Source: Meconema thalassinum (lineage: Eukaryota > Arthropoda > Insecta > Orthoptera > Tettigoniidae). Taken from it: DNA of 64,000 bases. Below the pieces are notes generated by a model, which ran no database searches, was not told where the DNA came from, and saw only the letters and a list, made by a program, of their open reading frames with translations. This document shows, piece after piece, positions 20,030 through 30,944 of this stretch. Numbering within the stretch: position 1 is the first letter of the stretch; each line of letters starts with the position of its first letter. The stretch spans positions 231,471,556 to 231,535,555 of the forward strand of contig OX336398.1 of the NCBI GenBank assembly GCA_946902985.2, given 5' to 3'. A program made the translations under genes and the position numbers.

Positions 20030-20915
20030 CCTGTGACAATAAAGTTCGGTGAATAGTCCTGTACTATCATTATAGATGAACAACGCTCGGCAGTGACCCT
20101 ATTGTCCTTCGAAATAGTCCCCTCCCGTAACTATGCAATGCTGAGATCGGCGATACATGTCCTGGAAACTTTGCAAGAAGGCGTCCTTTGGGATGGTGTT
20201 CAAAAGCCTCGTCACGTTGCGTTCAGACCGAAAAGTTCGGTGAATGTTTCTACATTACGAACGGATTGTTGGCTTACCAGAAACAGCAGTAACTGTCCTT
20301 CGAAGTAATCCCAGTGGATGGTTATGCACTTCTGATAATGTCTCTGCAAGGCCTGGAAACTTTTTAGGCATAGCCTTCAGTTGGGTCGTCACATTACGTT
20401 GGATGTCCGAAGACTTCCGGCCCTTCAGGGATTTTCGGTGACCCTGGACGTGGACCCCGCCACTCCATACTTTGACGCTTGACTTTGGGGTCGTACCTCA
20501 GACACCAGGTCTCGTCGCCCGTGACGATGGTTTTCAGTGCAATTCCATTCTACAAAACATTCACCCTTCTCACTGCCACCCGACAAACAGGTGTACGTCA
20601 TGGTAGGTTGCATAAATTCTTCCTTCTAAACACGCACTGTGTCAAACAGGTCATACACGTTGCGTTGTGTGTCGCCAACGTTGCCAGGTCGACTGTTCTG
20701 ACTGTTCTGACTTGATTCACCGAACGCACCGTGACGAGGCTTTTGAACACCATCCCAAAGGACGCCATCTTGCAAAGTTTCGAGGACATGTATCGCCGAT
20801 CTCAGCATTGCATAGTTACGGGGGGGACTATTTCGAAGGACAGTAGAGTCACTCTCGTGCATTGATCATCTATGTTTTAGTACAGGACTATTCAGCGAAC
20901 TTTAATTGTCACAGG
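20030..20915. mobile_element. Palindromic mariner-like element
   Basis: Arms of about 195 bp (20030-20225 and 20727-20915) are inverted copies. Both encode the end of a mariner-type transposase, read outward: LLNTIPKDAFLQSFQDMYRR then SQHCIVTGGDYFEGQ-stop on the minus strand at left, and a slightly decayed version on the plus strand at right. Outer ends are CCTGTGACAAT. The centre holds a second mariner-like remnant. The structure looks like two 3' halves joined head to head, perhaps a MITE precursor. Confidence 0.65.
20229..20727 (-). pseudogene. Internally deleted mariner-like transposase inside the palindrome
   Basis: It is flanked by GTTCGGTGAAT (20235) and its complement (20714). On the minus strand it reads TGDETWCLRYDPKVKRQSM and EWRGPRPGSP, a mariner catalytic-core segment, then jumps with frameshifts and stops to a C-terminal segment (LKAMPKKFPGLAETLSEVHN). 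A start MQPTMTYTCL lies at about 20613. It is not functional. Confidence 0.6.
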
Positions 20916-20929
20916 TAGTATATAAATGA

Positions 20930-21890
20930 ATGTTACGTGATAGTTTGTGTGTGTGTGGGTGTTTGTGTATGTCTCCTATGCGATCATATACCATTCCTCC
21001 GATTGCGATGAAACTTGGGTGAGATGTTGAGTAAATCAATTTCACAATAGGTAGCGCACGAGTAGATTCAACAAATAAGCCACGACACGCGAAGTGTTTC
21101 AAAAAAGTCCTGTATGCGTTTATATATCATTCATCCGATTGTGATGAAACTTTGCTGAGATGTTCAGTACACTCCAGAGAAGGTTTCTAACTTAGCAAAT
21201 CATTTTTACAATAGGTAGGGTACGAGTAGATTCAACAAATGAGCGACGACGCGCCAAGCGTATCAACAAAGTCCCGTATGCGTTCATATACCGTTCGTCC
21301 GATAGCAATGAAACTTGGGTGAGATGTTGTATACACTCTGGGAAAGGTTTCTGGCTTAGTAAATCCATTTTACAATAGGTAGCACACGAGTGAATTCAAC
21401 AAATTCGCGATGACGTGCGAAGCGTTTCAAAAACGTCCCATATGCGTTCATATAGGCCTACCATACATCGGATTGCGATGAAACTTTCGTGAATCGTTGA
21501 GTACACCAGCGAAGGTTACAAGCTTAGTAAATATATTTTACAATAGGTAGCGCAGGAGTAGATTCAACAAATGAGTGACGGCGCACGAATCGTATAAAAG
21601 AAATCCCACATGCGTTCATATGTCATTCATCCGATTGCGATGAAACTTTGATGATTAGTTGTATACACGCCAGGGAAGGTTTCCGACTTAGTAAATCAAT
21701 TTCACAGTGGGTAGCGCACGAGTAGATTCAACAAATGAGTGACAGCGTACGAATGGTAAAAACAAAATCCCGTATGCGTTCATATGCCATTCTTCCGATT
21801 GCGATGAAACTTTGGTGAGTTGTTGTGCACACTCCCACGAATGTTTCTAAATTAGTAAATACATTTTACGATAGTTTAGAGGCAGTTAAC
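20930..21890 (+). repeat. 165-bp tandem repeat array (family D), about 6 units
   Basis: The box GTAGCGCACGAGT-like recurs at 21051, 21215, 21379, 21547 and 21711 (spacing 164-168). Each unit contains CCGATTGCGATGAAACTT and AGTAGATTCAACAAATGAG. A flank TATAGCGCCAACGCTTTC (to about 21990) is shared with the reversed copy at 25070-25489, so the array belongs to a dispersed element. Confidence 0.8.
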
Positions 21891-22084
21891 GTAAGTTGAA
21901 AAAAGAAATTGTGTATCCAAAAGCACTTCAAGAAACAAAATTATAGCGCCAACGCTTTCTTTGATTGGCATTGCAACGCATGCTGGGTACAGCTTGTGTA
22001 ATATAAACAAAAATTGTGAAAAGCAAACTTCAGCATTCAAAACAAAACAAGTCTTGGAATCAATGTTCACTGGAAAATTTAGAT

Positions 22085-22440
22085 TGCTGGTCCTAACCCA
22101 CTCTCACTTATAAAGCGGATGACGAGATCAGCAGCCACCGCGTCATCGGCTAATATATGTTTGAGTGTCATCTGCAAACCTAGGTTTCTTCGTAAGTCAG
22201 GAAGATACACACACTCGGTTAAAATGTGGGCCACGGTGAAAACGGCTCAACAATTACGGGGGCCTTCCCGTCTCATCAGGTACGAGTGGGTGGATCTTGT
22301 ATGACCTATCCTTAGCCTACACAAAATGACGGACTCCCTCCGTGACCGGAAAGAGCTCCGCCACATGGGGGAGTATCCCTACATGTGTGTGGACTAAATT
22401 AAGAAAATCCTCGCTTCCCACATGGACAACTGTCTATAGC
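22085..22440 (-). pseudogene. LINE (I/Jockey/R1-like) 3' coding end
   Basis: The minus strand reads RESVILCRLRIGHTRSTHSY, LMRREGP, then HILTECVYLPDLRRNLG and VIRFISESGLGP. These match the C-terminal Cys/His region of I-, Jockey- and R1-type LINE proteins. A stop interrupts it. The same family occurs at 51440-51610. Confidence 0.7.
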
Positions 22441-22496
22441 CTGCTCACGCGTCGGGAAGCCTTCTGATTGATTCAGTTATACAACAGACGGAAAAA

Positions 22497-23110
22497 CAAG
22501 AAGCCTCTATCAACATACAAATATTCTGTTTGATTGCTGTAATAGATTAATAGATATTGAGAACCGTCTAAATATTTCATATGGTCACCATGTTGGATTT
22601 TTCTATATGTAGGCCATAGAGTTATGTAGGCATACTAATAGATGACGATTATTGCGTAGGTTGATTACTCAAACGTTGATTTCGATCGCATGATTGGGAC
22701 ACAAGAAATATAAACTTAATTATAAAATGTGTTACAGCCGCCATCATGAAGTTATGTTAACAATTGAATTGAATTGGATGTCAGTGCCTTACAATAGGTA
22801 TAAACATTTGCTGTACCATGTTTCACTGCGATCGAATGGTTAAATCGCGAGAAATGTCCATTAAATATTTGAAATTCACTTGGCCGCCATGTTCGTTTTG
22901 TACTCACCACGGTTTTGAAAGTGTCAGAGGTGAACTTCTAGCAGTGCCCTGTATCACCATATAAAATTTCAGAGTGATATCGGTAATAGTTTCGATGATA
23001 TAGAATACTGATGAAATAATTTGCTCCAGCCGTTTATATTTTATTAGGAGGACACACACACGGACAGTAGGTGATTCCTAAGCCCATTTTTTCATAAATT
23101 AAAATAAGCT
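22497..23110 (-). mobile_element. Helentron-like element, family A, copy 3, 3'-truncated
   Basis: The 5' terminus (AGCTTATTTTA) lies at 23110 on the minus strand. Boxes (complement of ATGGCGG/ATGGTGA) fall at 22585, 22738 and 22884. The 3' hairpin end is absent. Confidence 0.65.
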
Positions 23111-23296
23111 AATAATGGAATACAGAAACCCTTCAGAAGTCAAATTTGTAGATGAAAATCTAAAGGAAGTAAGTTACCAGCGATGGACGAAGCAAAGAGA
23201 ATATACAAAGTAGGTTGGCTCAGGCAAGAAAAGCATTTCTACAGGAAAGAAATCTGTTGATATCAAATATACGTTTTGGTATTGGAAAGTCATTTT

Positions 23297-24817
23297 AGCC
23301 TATTTTCGTTTATGAAAAAATAGGCTTATGAGATCACCTTTTGTCCGTGTGTCTATCTGTGTGTGCGTGTGTGATGGTGTGTGTCCCTCCCTAATAACTT
23401 CTAAACGGCTAAAGCGATTTCAATGAAACTCGGTAAGTTCATAGCACTATTCCGGTCAACTCCAACCGTGCCCATACAATTTGGTTATGTCTCACTAACC
23501 CAACATGGCGGCTATGCGAAATATTTCACCAGCATTCAATATCTCCGAAACTATTACCGATATCACCCTGGAATATTTAACGTTGATAAAGGGATCTACT
23601 AGAAGTTCACTTATGTGACTTTTGAAAATCTGGTAACTACAAAACCAACATGCCGGCCAAGCGAAGTTGCGACATTTAAATAAAGGTTCCTCGCGATATT
23701 ACGAACCAAACGCAATAAAACTTGGTACAGTATATGTTTATACACATTGTAATGCACCGACATGTACCTTCGTTCAATTGTTTACATAACCTCAAGATGG
23801 CGGCGGTGCGAAATATTTCACCGGTATTTTGTATCTCTGAAACTATGAGCGGTATCACCCTGAAATTTAGTACGGAGATAAAGGGCATTACAGGAAGTTC
23901 ATCTATAAGATTTTCAAAAACCGGTTAACTACAAAACGAATATGGCGGCCAAGCGAAGTTGAAAATTTTAAATAGACCTTTCTCGCGATTTAATGATCCA
24001 AACGCAATGAAACTTGGTACAGGAAATGTTTATACACATTGTAATGCACTGGTATCTAATTTAGTTCAATTGTTTACATAACCTCAAGATGGCGGCTGTG
24101 CGAATTTTAAAATTAAGTCATTATTTCTTGTGTCGTAATCATGCGATCGAAGTGAAAGTTTGAATAATGAACCTACGCAATAATTCTCCTTTAATGGTAC
24201 ATGACTCAATGGCCTATACATATATCACTCCAACATGGTGACCATCTGAAGTATTTAGATGGATCTCAATATGTACGAATGTATTACAGCAATCTAACTG
24301 ATTTTCTTTATGGTCATAGGGGCTATGAACATAAGTTCATCTATAGGACTTTCAATAACCTGGTGATCACAAATCCAACATGGCGGTGACGTGAAGTATA
24401 AATATTCACATGGTCGTTTCTCGCAATTTTACCATCCGAGTGCAGTGACACTTGGTACAGTAAATATTTATACAAATGTTAATCCACTGACATCTAATTT
24501 TTTTCAATTGTTTCCATAACCACAAGATGGCAGCTGTGCGAAATTTTAAAATCTCGTATTTACTTCTTGTATCCTAATCATGCGATTGAAGTTTGAATAG
24601 CACACGTTCACAATAATCTTAATGTAACAGTACATAACTCTAAGATCTACATATATAAGAATCCAACATGGTGACCATCCGCAATATTAAGTCGGTTCTC
24701 AATATCTACGAATCTATTACAGCAATCAAACTGAAATTTTGTATGTTGTTAGAGGCAATTAACATAAGTAGGATATGTGAAAATAGGCTGTATAGTTCTT
24801 CACGGAACTATTTGTTG
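23297..24817 (+). mobile_element. Helentron-like element, family A, copy 4, most complete
   Basis: It starts AGCCTATTTTCG. Near the end come GAAAAATAGGCT, the hairpin AGTTC-TTCACG-GAACT (24795-24810) and the end TTTGTT. Boxes lie at 23504, 23649, 23796, 23941, 24088, 24234, 24379, 24526 and 24667. It interrupts a LINE between T residues with no duplicated target (LINE joins as TCATTTT/GAACG), the hallmark of Helentron insertion. Confidence 0.8.
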
Positions 24818-25069
24818 AACGTTTGATGGAGCGTGGTGCTCTATGGAAGTGAAACTTGAACAGATGAAAATAGAAGCGTTTGAAATATGGTGCTCCAAGG
24901 GAATCAGATGGGTAGATAGAGTAACAAATGAAGAAGTATTGAAACGAGTGGGCGAGGATGATACTGGTGACTGCCAATGAAGAGAAAAGCTGGACCAAGG
25001 TTTTGTACAGAAGTGCTAATCCTGCATCAGGTCCGATTGAGATCCAATGAAGAACTATATACTAAGACA

Positions 25070-25489
25070 AGCTGAACCCGGCATGCGATGCAATGCCAAT
25101 CATAGAAAGTGTTTGCGTTGTAATTTTGTTTCTTGAAGTGTTTTTGGATACACAATATTTTTTTTCCATTTCCGTTAACTGCCTATAAACTATCGTGAAA
25201 AGAATTTACTAATCTAGAAACATTCGTGGGAGCGTGCATAACAATTCACCAAAGTTTCATCGCAATCGGATGAATGGCATATGATGCATACGGGATTTTG
25301 TTTAAATGATTCGTGCGCTGTCTCTCATTTGTTGTTGGGCCGATAACCTAGATGTTAGGCCCCTTAAAACAACAATTATCATCATCATCATCACTCATTT
25401 GTTGAATCTACTCCTGCTTTACCAACTGTGAAATAGATTTACTAAAATAGAAAGCTTCACGTAAGTGTACACAACAACTCATCAAAGAC
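25070..25489 (-). mobile_element. Family D (165-bp repeat) element inserted in the LINE
   Basis: The reversed family D sequence (AAGTTTCATCGCAATCGG, ACAACTCATCAAAG) is flanked by ACTAAGACA on both sides (25061-25069 and 25490-25498), a 9-bp target-site duplication. So family D behaves as a transposable unit. Confidence 0.65.
25335..25393 (+). mobile_element. SINE 3' tail with (ATC)n, inserted in family D
   Basis: GGGCCGATAACCTAGATGTT, then AGGCCCCTTAAAACAAC and (ATC)n, is flanked by CTCATTTGTTG (25324-25334 and 25394-25404), an 11-bp duplication. Confidence 0.7.
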
Positions 25490-25710
25490 ACTAAGACACC
25501 CATGATAGCAAACTTAGTTGCGGAAGGGTTGAGGACAAAAAGTGCAGTGGTAGTCCGAGGTTAGAATATGGTAAACAGATTGCCTCGGATGTAAGGTGAG
25601 CTAAGTATGTAGAGATAAAGGGAATTGGTCAGGACAGGGAGGCATGGAGTGCTGCATCAAAGTAGACAATCGACTGAAGACTCGAACAATAACAACAAGT
25701 ATCGAGATGC

Positions 25711-26311
25711 AAGATATGGAGCAGTGAATGCTTTGAAGACCCTTCCCTCGTGTTTCTGTAGCGAGATGATATCTTTTATTCCGCCTGTTTATCTTTCAAG
25801 CCCCGCTTATATAATTGCATTAGCCACGTTAATATTGATGACACCAGGCTTACCAACACCACTCAACTCGCATAATGAAAGCTCCCAATGCGATAGCATT
25901 AATCATGGTTGCCAACTTAATTCAGCACGACAGATTCCTCGCAATTACGAAACTTATCCGTCTTTCCTTCTGACACTGTATATTATATAAGCGTATATCT
26001 CCCTGTAGGGAAGAGTTCTTGGCTTTGACTTGCTTCATATTACACAGTCAATTCTTAACTCTTGTGCGAGACTTGGCAACAGTTGGGAATTGATCCCAGA
26101 ATCCATAAACTCCCAAGTCGTGTTACTGCTGTGGCAGTTAGATAGCTAATCACTCCAGAGGTATGGGTTAGATCACCTCGTGGTGTAGTGACTAACATTC
26201 TTGGCTGTCAAACCTGAAGTCCGGATTATAAACCACGACGCGGTATTTTCAAAATAAAGTGCATCCAGTTATTAGTTCCAAGACATTTTCAGTTTTTATA
26301 TCTTTCTGCAC

Positions 26312-26401
<90 letters not shown>

Positions 26402-26522
26402 GGTGCCTTTACTGTGAAGAAGTTAGAGTTCTTGGCCCTCTCCTACACTTAAATATTTGATTATATTTTGACAACATGAAGAAAACTCAAAATAGTAGTC
26501 TAATGTTTGAATTAATTTTTTT
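25711..26522. other. Unassigned, with a SINE-like scrap and an (ATT)n tract
   Basis: A tRNA-like scrap (CTCGTGGTGTAGTGACTAAC) lies at 26174-26250 and (ATT)n at 26318-26400. No gene is seen. Confidence 0.45.
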
Positions 26523-26533
26523 AAATGTTATGT

Positions 26534-27017
26534 AGAAAAGGAATCTGTTGACATCGAATATAGATTTAGGTGTTAGGAAGTCACTTCTGAAGGCCTTTGT
26601 CTGGAGCGTGGCGCTCTATGGAAATGAAATTTGGACTATTGGTGCAGCAGAAAAGAAGAGAATTGAAGCGTTTGAAATGTGGTGATACAGGAGAATGATG
26701 ACGATCAGATGGGTAGATAGGGTTACAAACGAAGAGGTATTAAGACGAGTGGGAGAGGAGAAATGTTTCTGGCGACTGCTAATGAAGAGAAGAGATAGGT
26801 TGGTAAGACACATACTAAGACACCCAGGAATAGCAAGCTTAGTTATGGAAGGAAGGGTCGAGGACAAGAACTGTACGGGTAGACCAAGGTTAGAATATGT
26901 CAGACAGATTGCCTCGGACGTAGTGTGTGGTAGCTCTGTAGAGCTGAAACGAATAGCTCAGGGCAGGGAGGCATGGACGCTGCATCAAACCAGTGAAAAG
27001 ACTCAAACCACAACAAC
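26534..27017 (+). pseudogene. LINE L1-type 3' end, 5'-truncated insertion
   Basis: It encodes IRWVDRVTNEEVLRRVGEEK, then LLMKRRDRLVRHILRHPG and VEDKNCTGRPRLEYVRQI, the C-terminal tail of an RTE/CR1-like non-LTR reverse transcriptase (exact clade uncertain), ending with ACCACAACAAC. An 11-bp duplication AAATGTTATGT flanks it (26523-26533, 27018-27028). It is a typical dead-on-arrival LINE copy. The reverse transcriptase and endonuclease are absent. Confidence 0.8.
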
Positions 27018-27050
27018 AAATGTTATGTTATGTAAGTATACCCATATATA

Positions 27051-27817
27051 CAAGGTGCGTTCAAAAAGTAACGAGCCGGAGGCATTACAGAAACCAGTAC
27101 CTGTATGTTAGAAGTATTGGCCCTGGCTGGTGAGGCACTTGTCCCACTGTGACACGAGGCGGTGAATGGCTGTCTCATAAAATTCTCTGGGCTGCGATGT
27201 GAACCCGAGAGATCTGGACTGTATGGTGGGTGGCCGAGAACCTGCCATTTGAATTTCTGCAGGAGTGCCGCGACTGTGTTGGCCGTATGAGGTCGTGCAT
27301 TGTCGTGGAGCGACCACGGTGGCTATGGCATTCACTGTCACTCGGCGGTCCTGGGTAATGAGTGCATCAACCAGCTGGACGTTGTCATCGGTAATGCAGG
27401 GGGGTGTCCCAGACCGGGCATCATCGGCTAACGACACCCGTCCTTCCCTGAAGCGCTGGTGCCACGCCTTGATCCTTGCAAGGGGCATGCAGTGTTCGCC
27501 GTACATTTGTGACATTCGGCGATGAATGTCCGTTCCCCCTACTTCTTCCGCTGTCAGAAACCAAACAATACCTCTTTGCTCTTCGGTTGACGCCTCCTTG
27601 TCACTGTTTGCAATGCGACTGGCAGCGTTGGACGATTGATGCTTGCTGCTGCTCGCTTTGTATCGTCACGTAACGTGCACGCGTGCCCTCAAGCGACGGG
27701 CTGTGACCTTCCACGCTATGGTCGGAACCAAACCTCGTTACACACGCCACGATTAGCCGATGTAGTCACCTGTTTGCGCATTACAGCCTCCGGCTCGTTA
27801 CTTTTTGAACGCATCTT
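27051..27817 (-). mobile_element. mariner element M1, internally deleted
   Basis: Inverted ends of about 30 bp (AAGGTGCGTTCAAAAAGTAA at left; AAGATGCGTTCAAAAAGTAA on the minus strand at right) are flanked by TA. At about 770 bp it is well short of the usual 1.3 kb. A 5' fragment of the same family lies at 33174. Confidence 0.85.
27108..27599 (-). pseudogene. mariner M1 transposase, deleted
   Basis: The N-terminal helix-turn-helix part reads EASTEEQRGIVWFLTAEE, MSQMYGEHCMPLARIKAW and HQRFREGRVSLADDARSG. Translation then jumps by deletion and frameshift to a piece with the third catalytic Asp (HPPYSPDLS, other frame) and the C-terminus FYETAIHRLVSQWDKCL. The first two catalytic aspartates are missing. 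The start codon is AAG at 27597-27599 where the 33 kb copy has ATG. It cannot be active. Confidence 0.8.
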
Positions 27818-27991
27818 ATATATATTTTTTACCGTTTATTTGAACATAAATGTACCTTTAGGAATATTTTTACTTTGTGCTTTAATTAAAGTTTTGGCTT
27901 AGATATCTGCTGAAGAAGACTTGATCGAAAGGTCGCAACAGGTATATATGTAGTATGGATTGTATGACGGACGTATTATTTTGAATAGGAA

Positions 27992-28729
27992 TATAAAGGG
28001 TGACATTTATGTACTTGAGTACCCTTCAGGGGCGTGTAGGGGATGGGTATAGGATTAATTTGCGATGGGGAACCTGGGTTCGGAATGGCCTCCTAACCCC
28101 CAGAAAACAGGTTTGTTTCAAGCCCTCCGCCCCTGTAAAGTAGGGAAGCGTGCCATGTGTTATACTCTGAGGTCAGGCACTCCTTCGCTGTCAACGGTGT
28201 TGGCGCGACTGCGTTAGCCGAGAGCTGCATTCCTCTTGCCAATTGATAGTTCTGTCGTTTGTAACTACTACAGAAACACATGTAACTCGTTGATACTAAT
28301 AATCAAAAGGCAATTAATTTACATAATCAACGATAGTTTAAAAAAAAAATCAGCACAGAATAAACACGCACTGTAACTACGCCCCCTCCTGCCCCTCTGA
28401 AAAAGAAAAAAAAAAGAAAAATGAAGGCATGGTACCCCAAGAGAAACGAACCCGCGATCACCGTGGCAGCGCGCCTCGCCGCTATCCTCTCGGCTAACGC
28501 AGCGTTGAGCGATTGACGCGCCAAGACCGTTGACAGCGAAGGAGTGCCAGACCTCAGAGTAACACATGGCACGCTTGCCTACTTTACAGGGGCGGAGGGC
28601 CTGAAACAAACCTGTTTTCTGGGGTTAGGAGGCCATTACGACCCCAGGTTCCCTATCTGAAATTGATCCTATACCCATCCCCTACACGCCCCTTAAGGGT
28701 ACTCAAGTACATAAATGACACCCTGTATA
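27992..28729. mobile_element. Foldback-type palindromic element, 738 bp
   Basis: Arms of about 225 bp (27992-28222 and 28494-28729) are inverted copies: TGACATTTATGTACTTGAGT and GAAAACAGGTTTGTTTCAAG at left, complements at right. The outer ends read TATAAAGGG and TATACAGGG (minus). The spacer contains a minus-strand tRNA-like unit (A box TAGCCGAGAGGA, B box GGGTTCGTTTCTC, 28440-28500). No protein is encoded. Confidence 0.75.
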
Positions 28730-29401
28730 AGTGAAGTGAATACGGAAAACTATACCTTCCATTACCTATCATAGTGAATGTTATTGCGTTTAATTTTGAC
28801 GTTCAAGTAAATTGATTGAAACCGGTCTGTCGCACCTTGTTGTGTAGATTAGACAACTATGTAACTACTTAATAAAAGCTTCATTGTTACATCACCTTAA
28901 TACCTAGGAACTTGACATTTTCGTAGGCTATTAATAACATTCATGGTTGCATGTTAACAACGTATTATAGAAACTTATCATATATTTCAATAATTATGGA
29001 CCTTTGAATAGAGTTTTCTCAATAATTGGCGTTTCTTAATTACCTTTTTCTCCGGAACTGTGCTTCCGATCAAATTGATATTTTGCATGCTTATGATAAA
29101 AGCCGCAAAGAAATGTGAACAAAGTCAGAGTAAAAAGAAGAAGAAATCTGAAAAATTCAAAGAAAGTTAAAGGTTCATAAGATTTAACAAAACGCATATC
29201 AACATTAAATTTACATTATAAGCCCAACCACTATCTTTACATACAAATTAGAGTGTTAATGCTATTATCTACAGTAACGTATGAGAAAAAGGCTGGCTAA
29301 CTAGGAGAACTTTCCAAAATTTTCAGAATATCTTTATTCTCCTCAAAGTTCTATAACTTTTGAACTATATTATAAATTTCTATAATACTCCACACGCAGC
29401 T
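28730..29401. other. Unassigned spacer
   Basis: No gene or repeat recognised. Confidence 0.4.
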
Positions 29402-29414
29402 ATGAATGTAATTG

Positions 29415-29816
29415 GTTGGTGGTTGGTTCTTAGTTTAGGGGCTGCGACAACGAGGTCATGTAGCCCCGTGTATTTTGGGTGTGTGTAGAATATGTCTGAT
29501 AACCGGTGTTAATTGTGATGACTGTATTAGTGTGTGTTATCTGTTTTTTTAAATTCACGTAAGGACTGCAGATTTTTTAATTTTCCAAATAGTTCCTACT
29601 TTTGCCGCCAAACGCCACCGTCAATGACTACTAGTTCAGAACTTAGCTACCAGCCGCCACCGCAGTCGGCTCTAGGCAACGAACGTAGGAACCTAAGAGC
29701 GTTCTTTACATTCTTCACCTATACAATTTAGCTTCACACAGTTGTAATTAGTGGAAGGATCTTTAACATGCCATAAATCTATGACATGGGACCGCCGGCT
29801 TTACTTCCCCTCCGAA
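29415..29816 (-). mobile_element. SINE S1, 5'-truncated
   Basis: It matches the S1 body and tail and is flanked by a 13-bp duplication ATGAATGTAATTG (29402-29414, 29817-29829). The tRNA-like head is missing. Confidence 0.85.
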
Positions 29817-29874
29817 ATGAATGTAATTGATCAACTGTGAGAAATTGGAATTTTCTAGGTGTCATGGTTACGTA

Positions 29875-30370
29875 TGTTGGTTGGTTCCTCAGTTTAGAGG
29901 CTGCGACTACGCGGTCATGTAGCCCCGTGTACTTTGGGTGTGTGTAGAATCTGTCTGATAACCGGTATAATTATGATGGCTGTAATAGTGTGTGTTATCT
30001 ATAATTCAGGTAAGGACTGCAGACGATCAATTTCAAGTAAATCCTACTTTTACTACTAAACGCCACCTTCAACTACAACTATTTCTGAACTTGATTACTA
30101 GATGCCACCGCAGTCGGCTTCTGGTGACGAACGTCGGAATCTAAGAGCGTTAGCCAAATATAACCTATAATTTAGCTTTACACAAGTGTAGTTAGTGGAA
30201 GGTTCTTTTACATGCCATAAATCTATGACATGGGACCGCCGGCCTTACTTCCACTCCGAAGGAAGACATACTGGGGGATGTTTAAAGCTCTTAAAAAATC
30301 CGACGACTTCGGCCATGTTTGAACCCGTGACCTTGGGCATAGATGCTCAGCATGCCACCGAAGCCGCTCG
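29875..30370 (-). mobile_element. SINE S1, full length
   Basis: The head (minus strand) ends near 30370 with a B-box-like GGGTTCAAACATGG; the tail is CCAACCAACA. A 10-bp duplication TGGTTACGTA flanks it (29865-29874, 30371-30380). Confidence 0.85.
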
Positions 30371-30380
30371 TGGTTACGTA

Positions 30381-30942
30381 AATATGAAGCTTTTACTAAG
30401 CCGTTCTATTGTTGGCTTATCTACACTACCAGGTTTCTCGCAATGCCAACCGACTTAGCCCACAGGGTTCCAGCAGGTGAGAATCCTCCCACACCACCAA
30501 ACAACACTTCCCACAATAACACCGGTTATCCACGAGAACAGTCAGTGGATTGGGGTCTCAGCCACATTTGAAATGTGCAATATTACTCACTCTGCCAACG
30601 AAAGCCATGCGGCGGAATTAAAGCACACATTGCCAGTTACAAATCATTCCCTAGGAACTTCTACTCGTGCAGCATTCCAGAGATTTAATCTGCCTGGATG
30701 ATATTTCATATCTCCTTTGCCCCGATGAGCAAGACAAGGACAGTGTGTGAGCGGATTGGGCAATAATTTCACAGTAATATTTAGACCGATGCAATCAAAA
30801 GCCAAATTGCCATATTAGAGCCGAGAGATGAAATCGATTACACAACATCAATCGAGAACTGGTGCACTCAGAGCATTGTCGATCAATTGAACAGGCCTTT
30901 CTCTGCTAGAAAATTAACTGTGAGATGATTTTATGTTCATAG
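30381..30942. other. Unassigned spacer
   Basis: No recognisable content. Confidence 0.4.
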
Positions 30943-30944
30943 TA

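Larger units (their letters stand above)
23111..25710 (+). pseudogene. LINE L1-type fragment split by two insertions
   Basis: Three collinear pieces (23111-23296, 24818-25069, 25490-25710) match the LINE at 26534-27017 and 61700-62420: AGTCAAATTTGTAGATG, GTGGTGCTCTATGGAAG, IRWVDRVTNEEVLKRVGE, then GTTGCGGAAGGGTTGAGGAC and a (CAA)n-type end. It encodes the C-terminal tail of a non-LTR reverse transcriptase with many lesions. The gaps are filled by an A-family element and by a reversed family D segment. Confidence 0.75.

Noticed and set aside
20093..20862. Open frames with LETLQDGVLWDGVQKPRH on both strands
   Set aside because: They are antisense readings of the mariner C-terminal region in the palindrome arms.
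26695..27111. 138-codon frame as a host gene
   Set aside because: It is the tail of a LINE, repeated at 23-25, 39, 46 and 61 kb.
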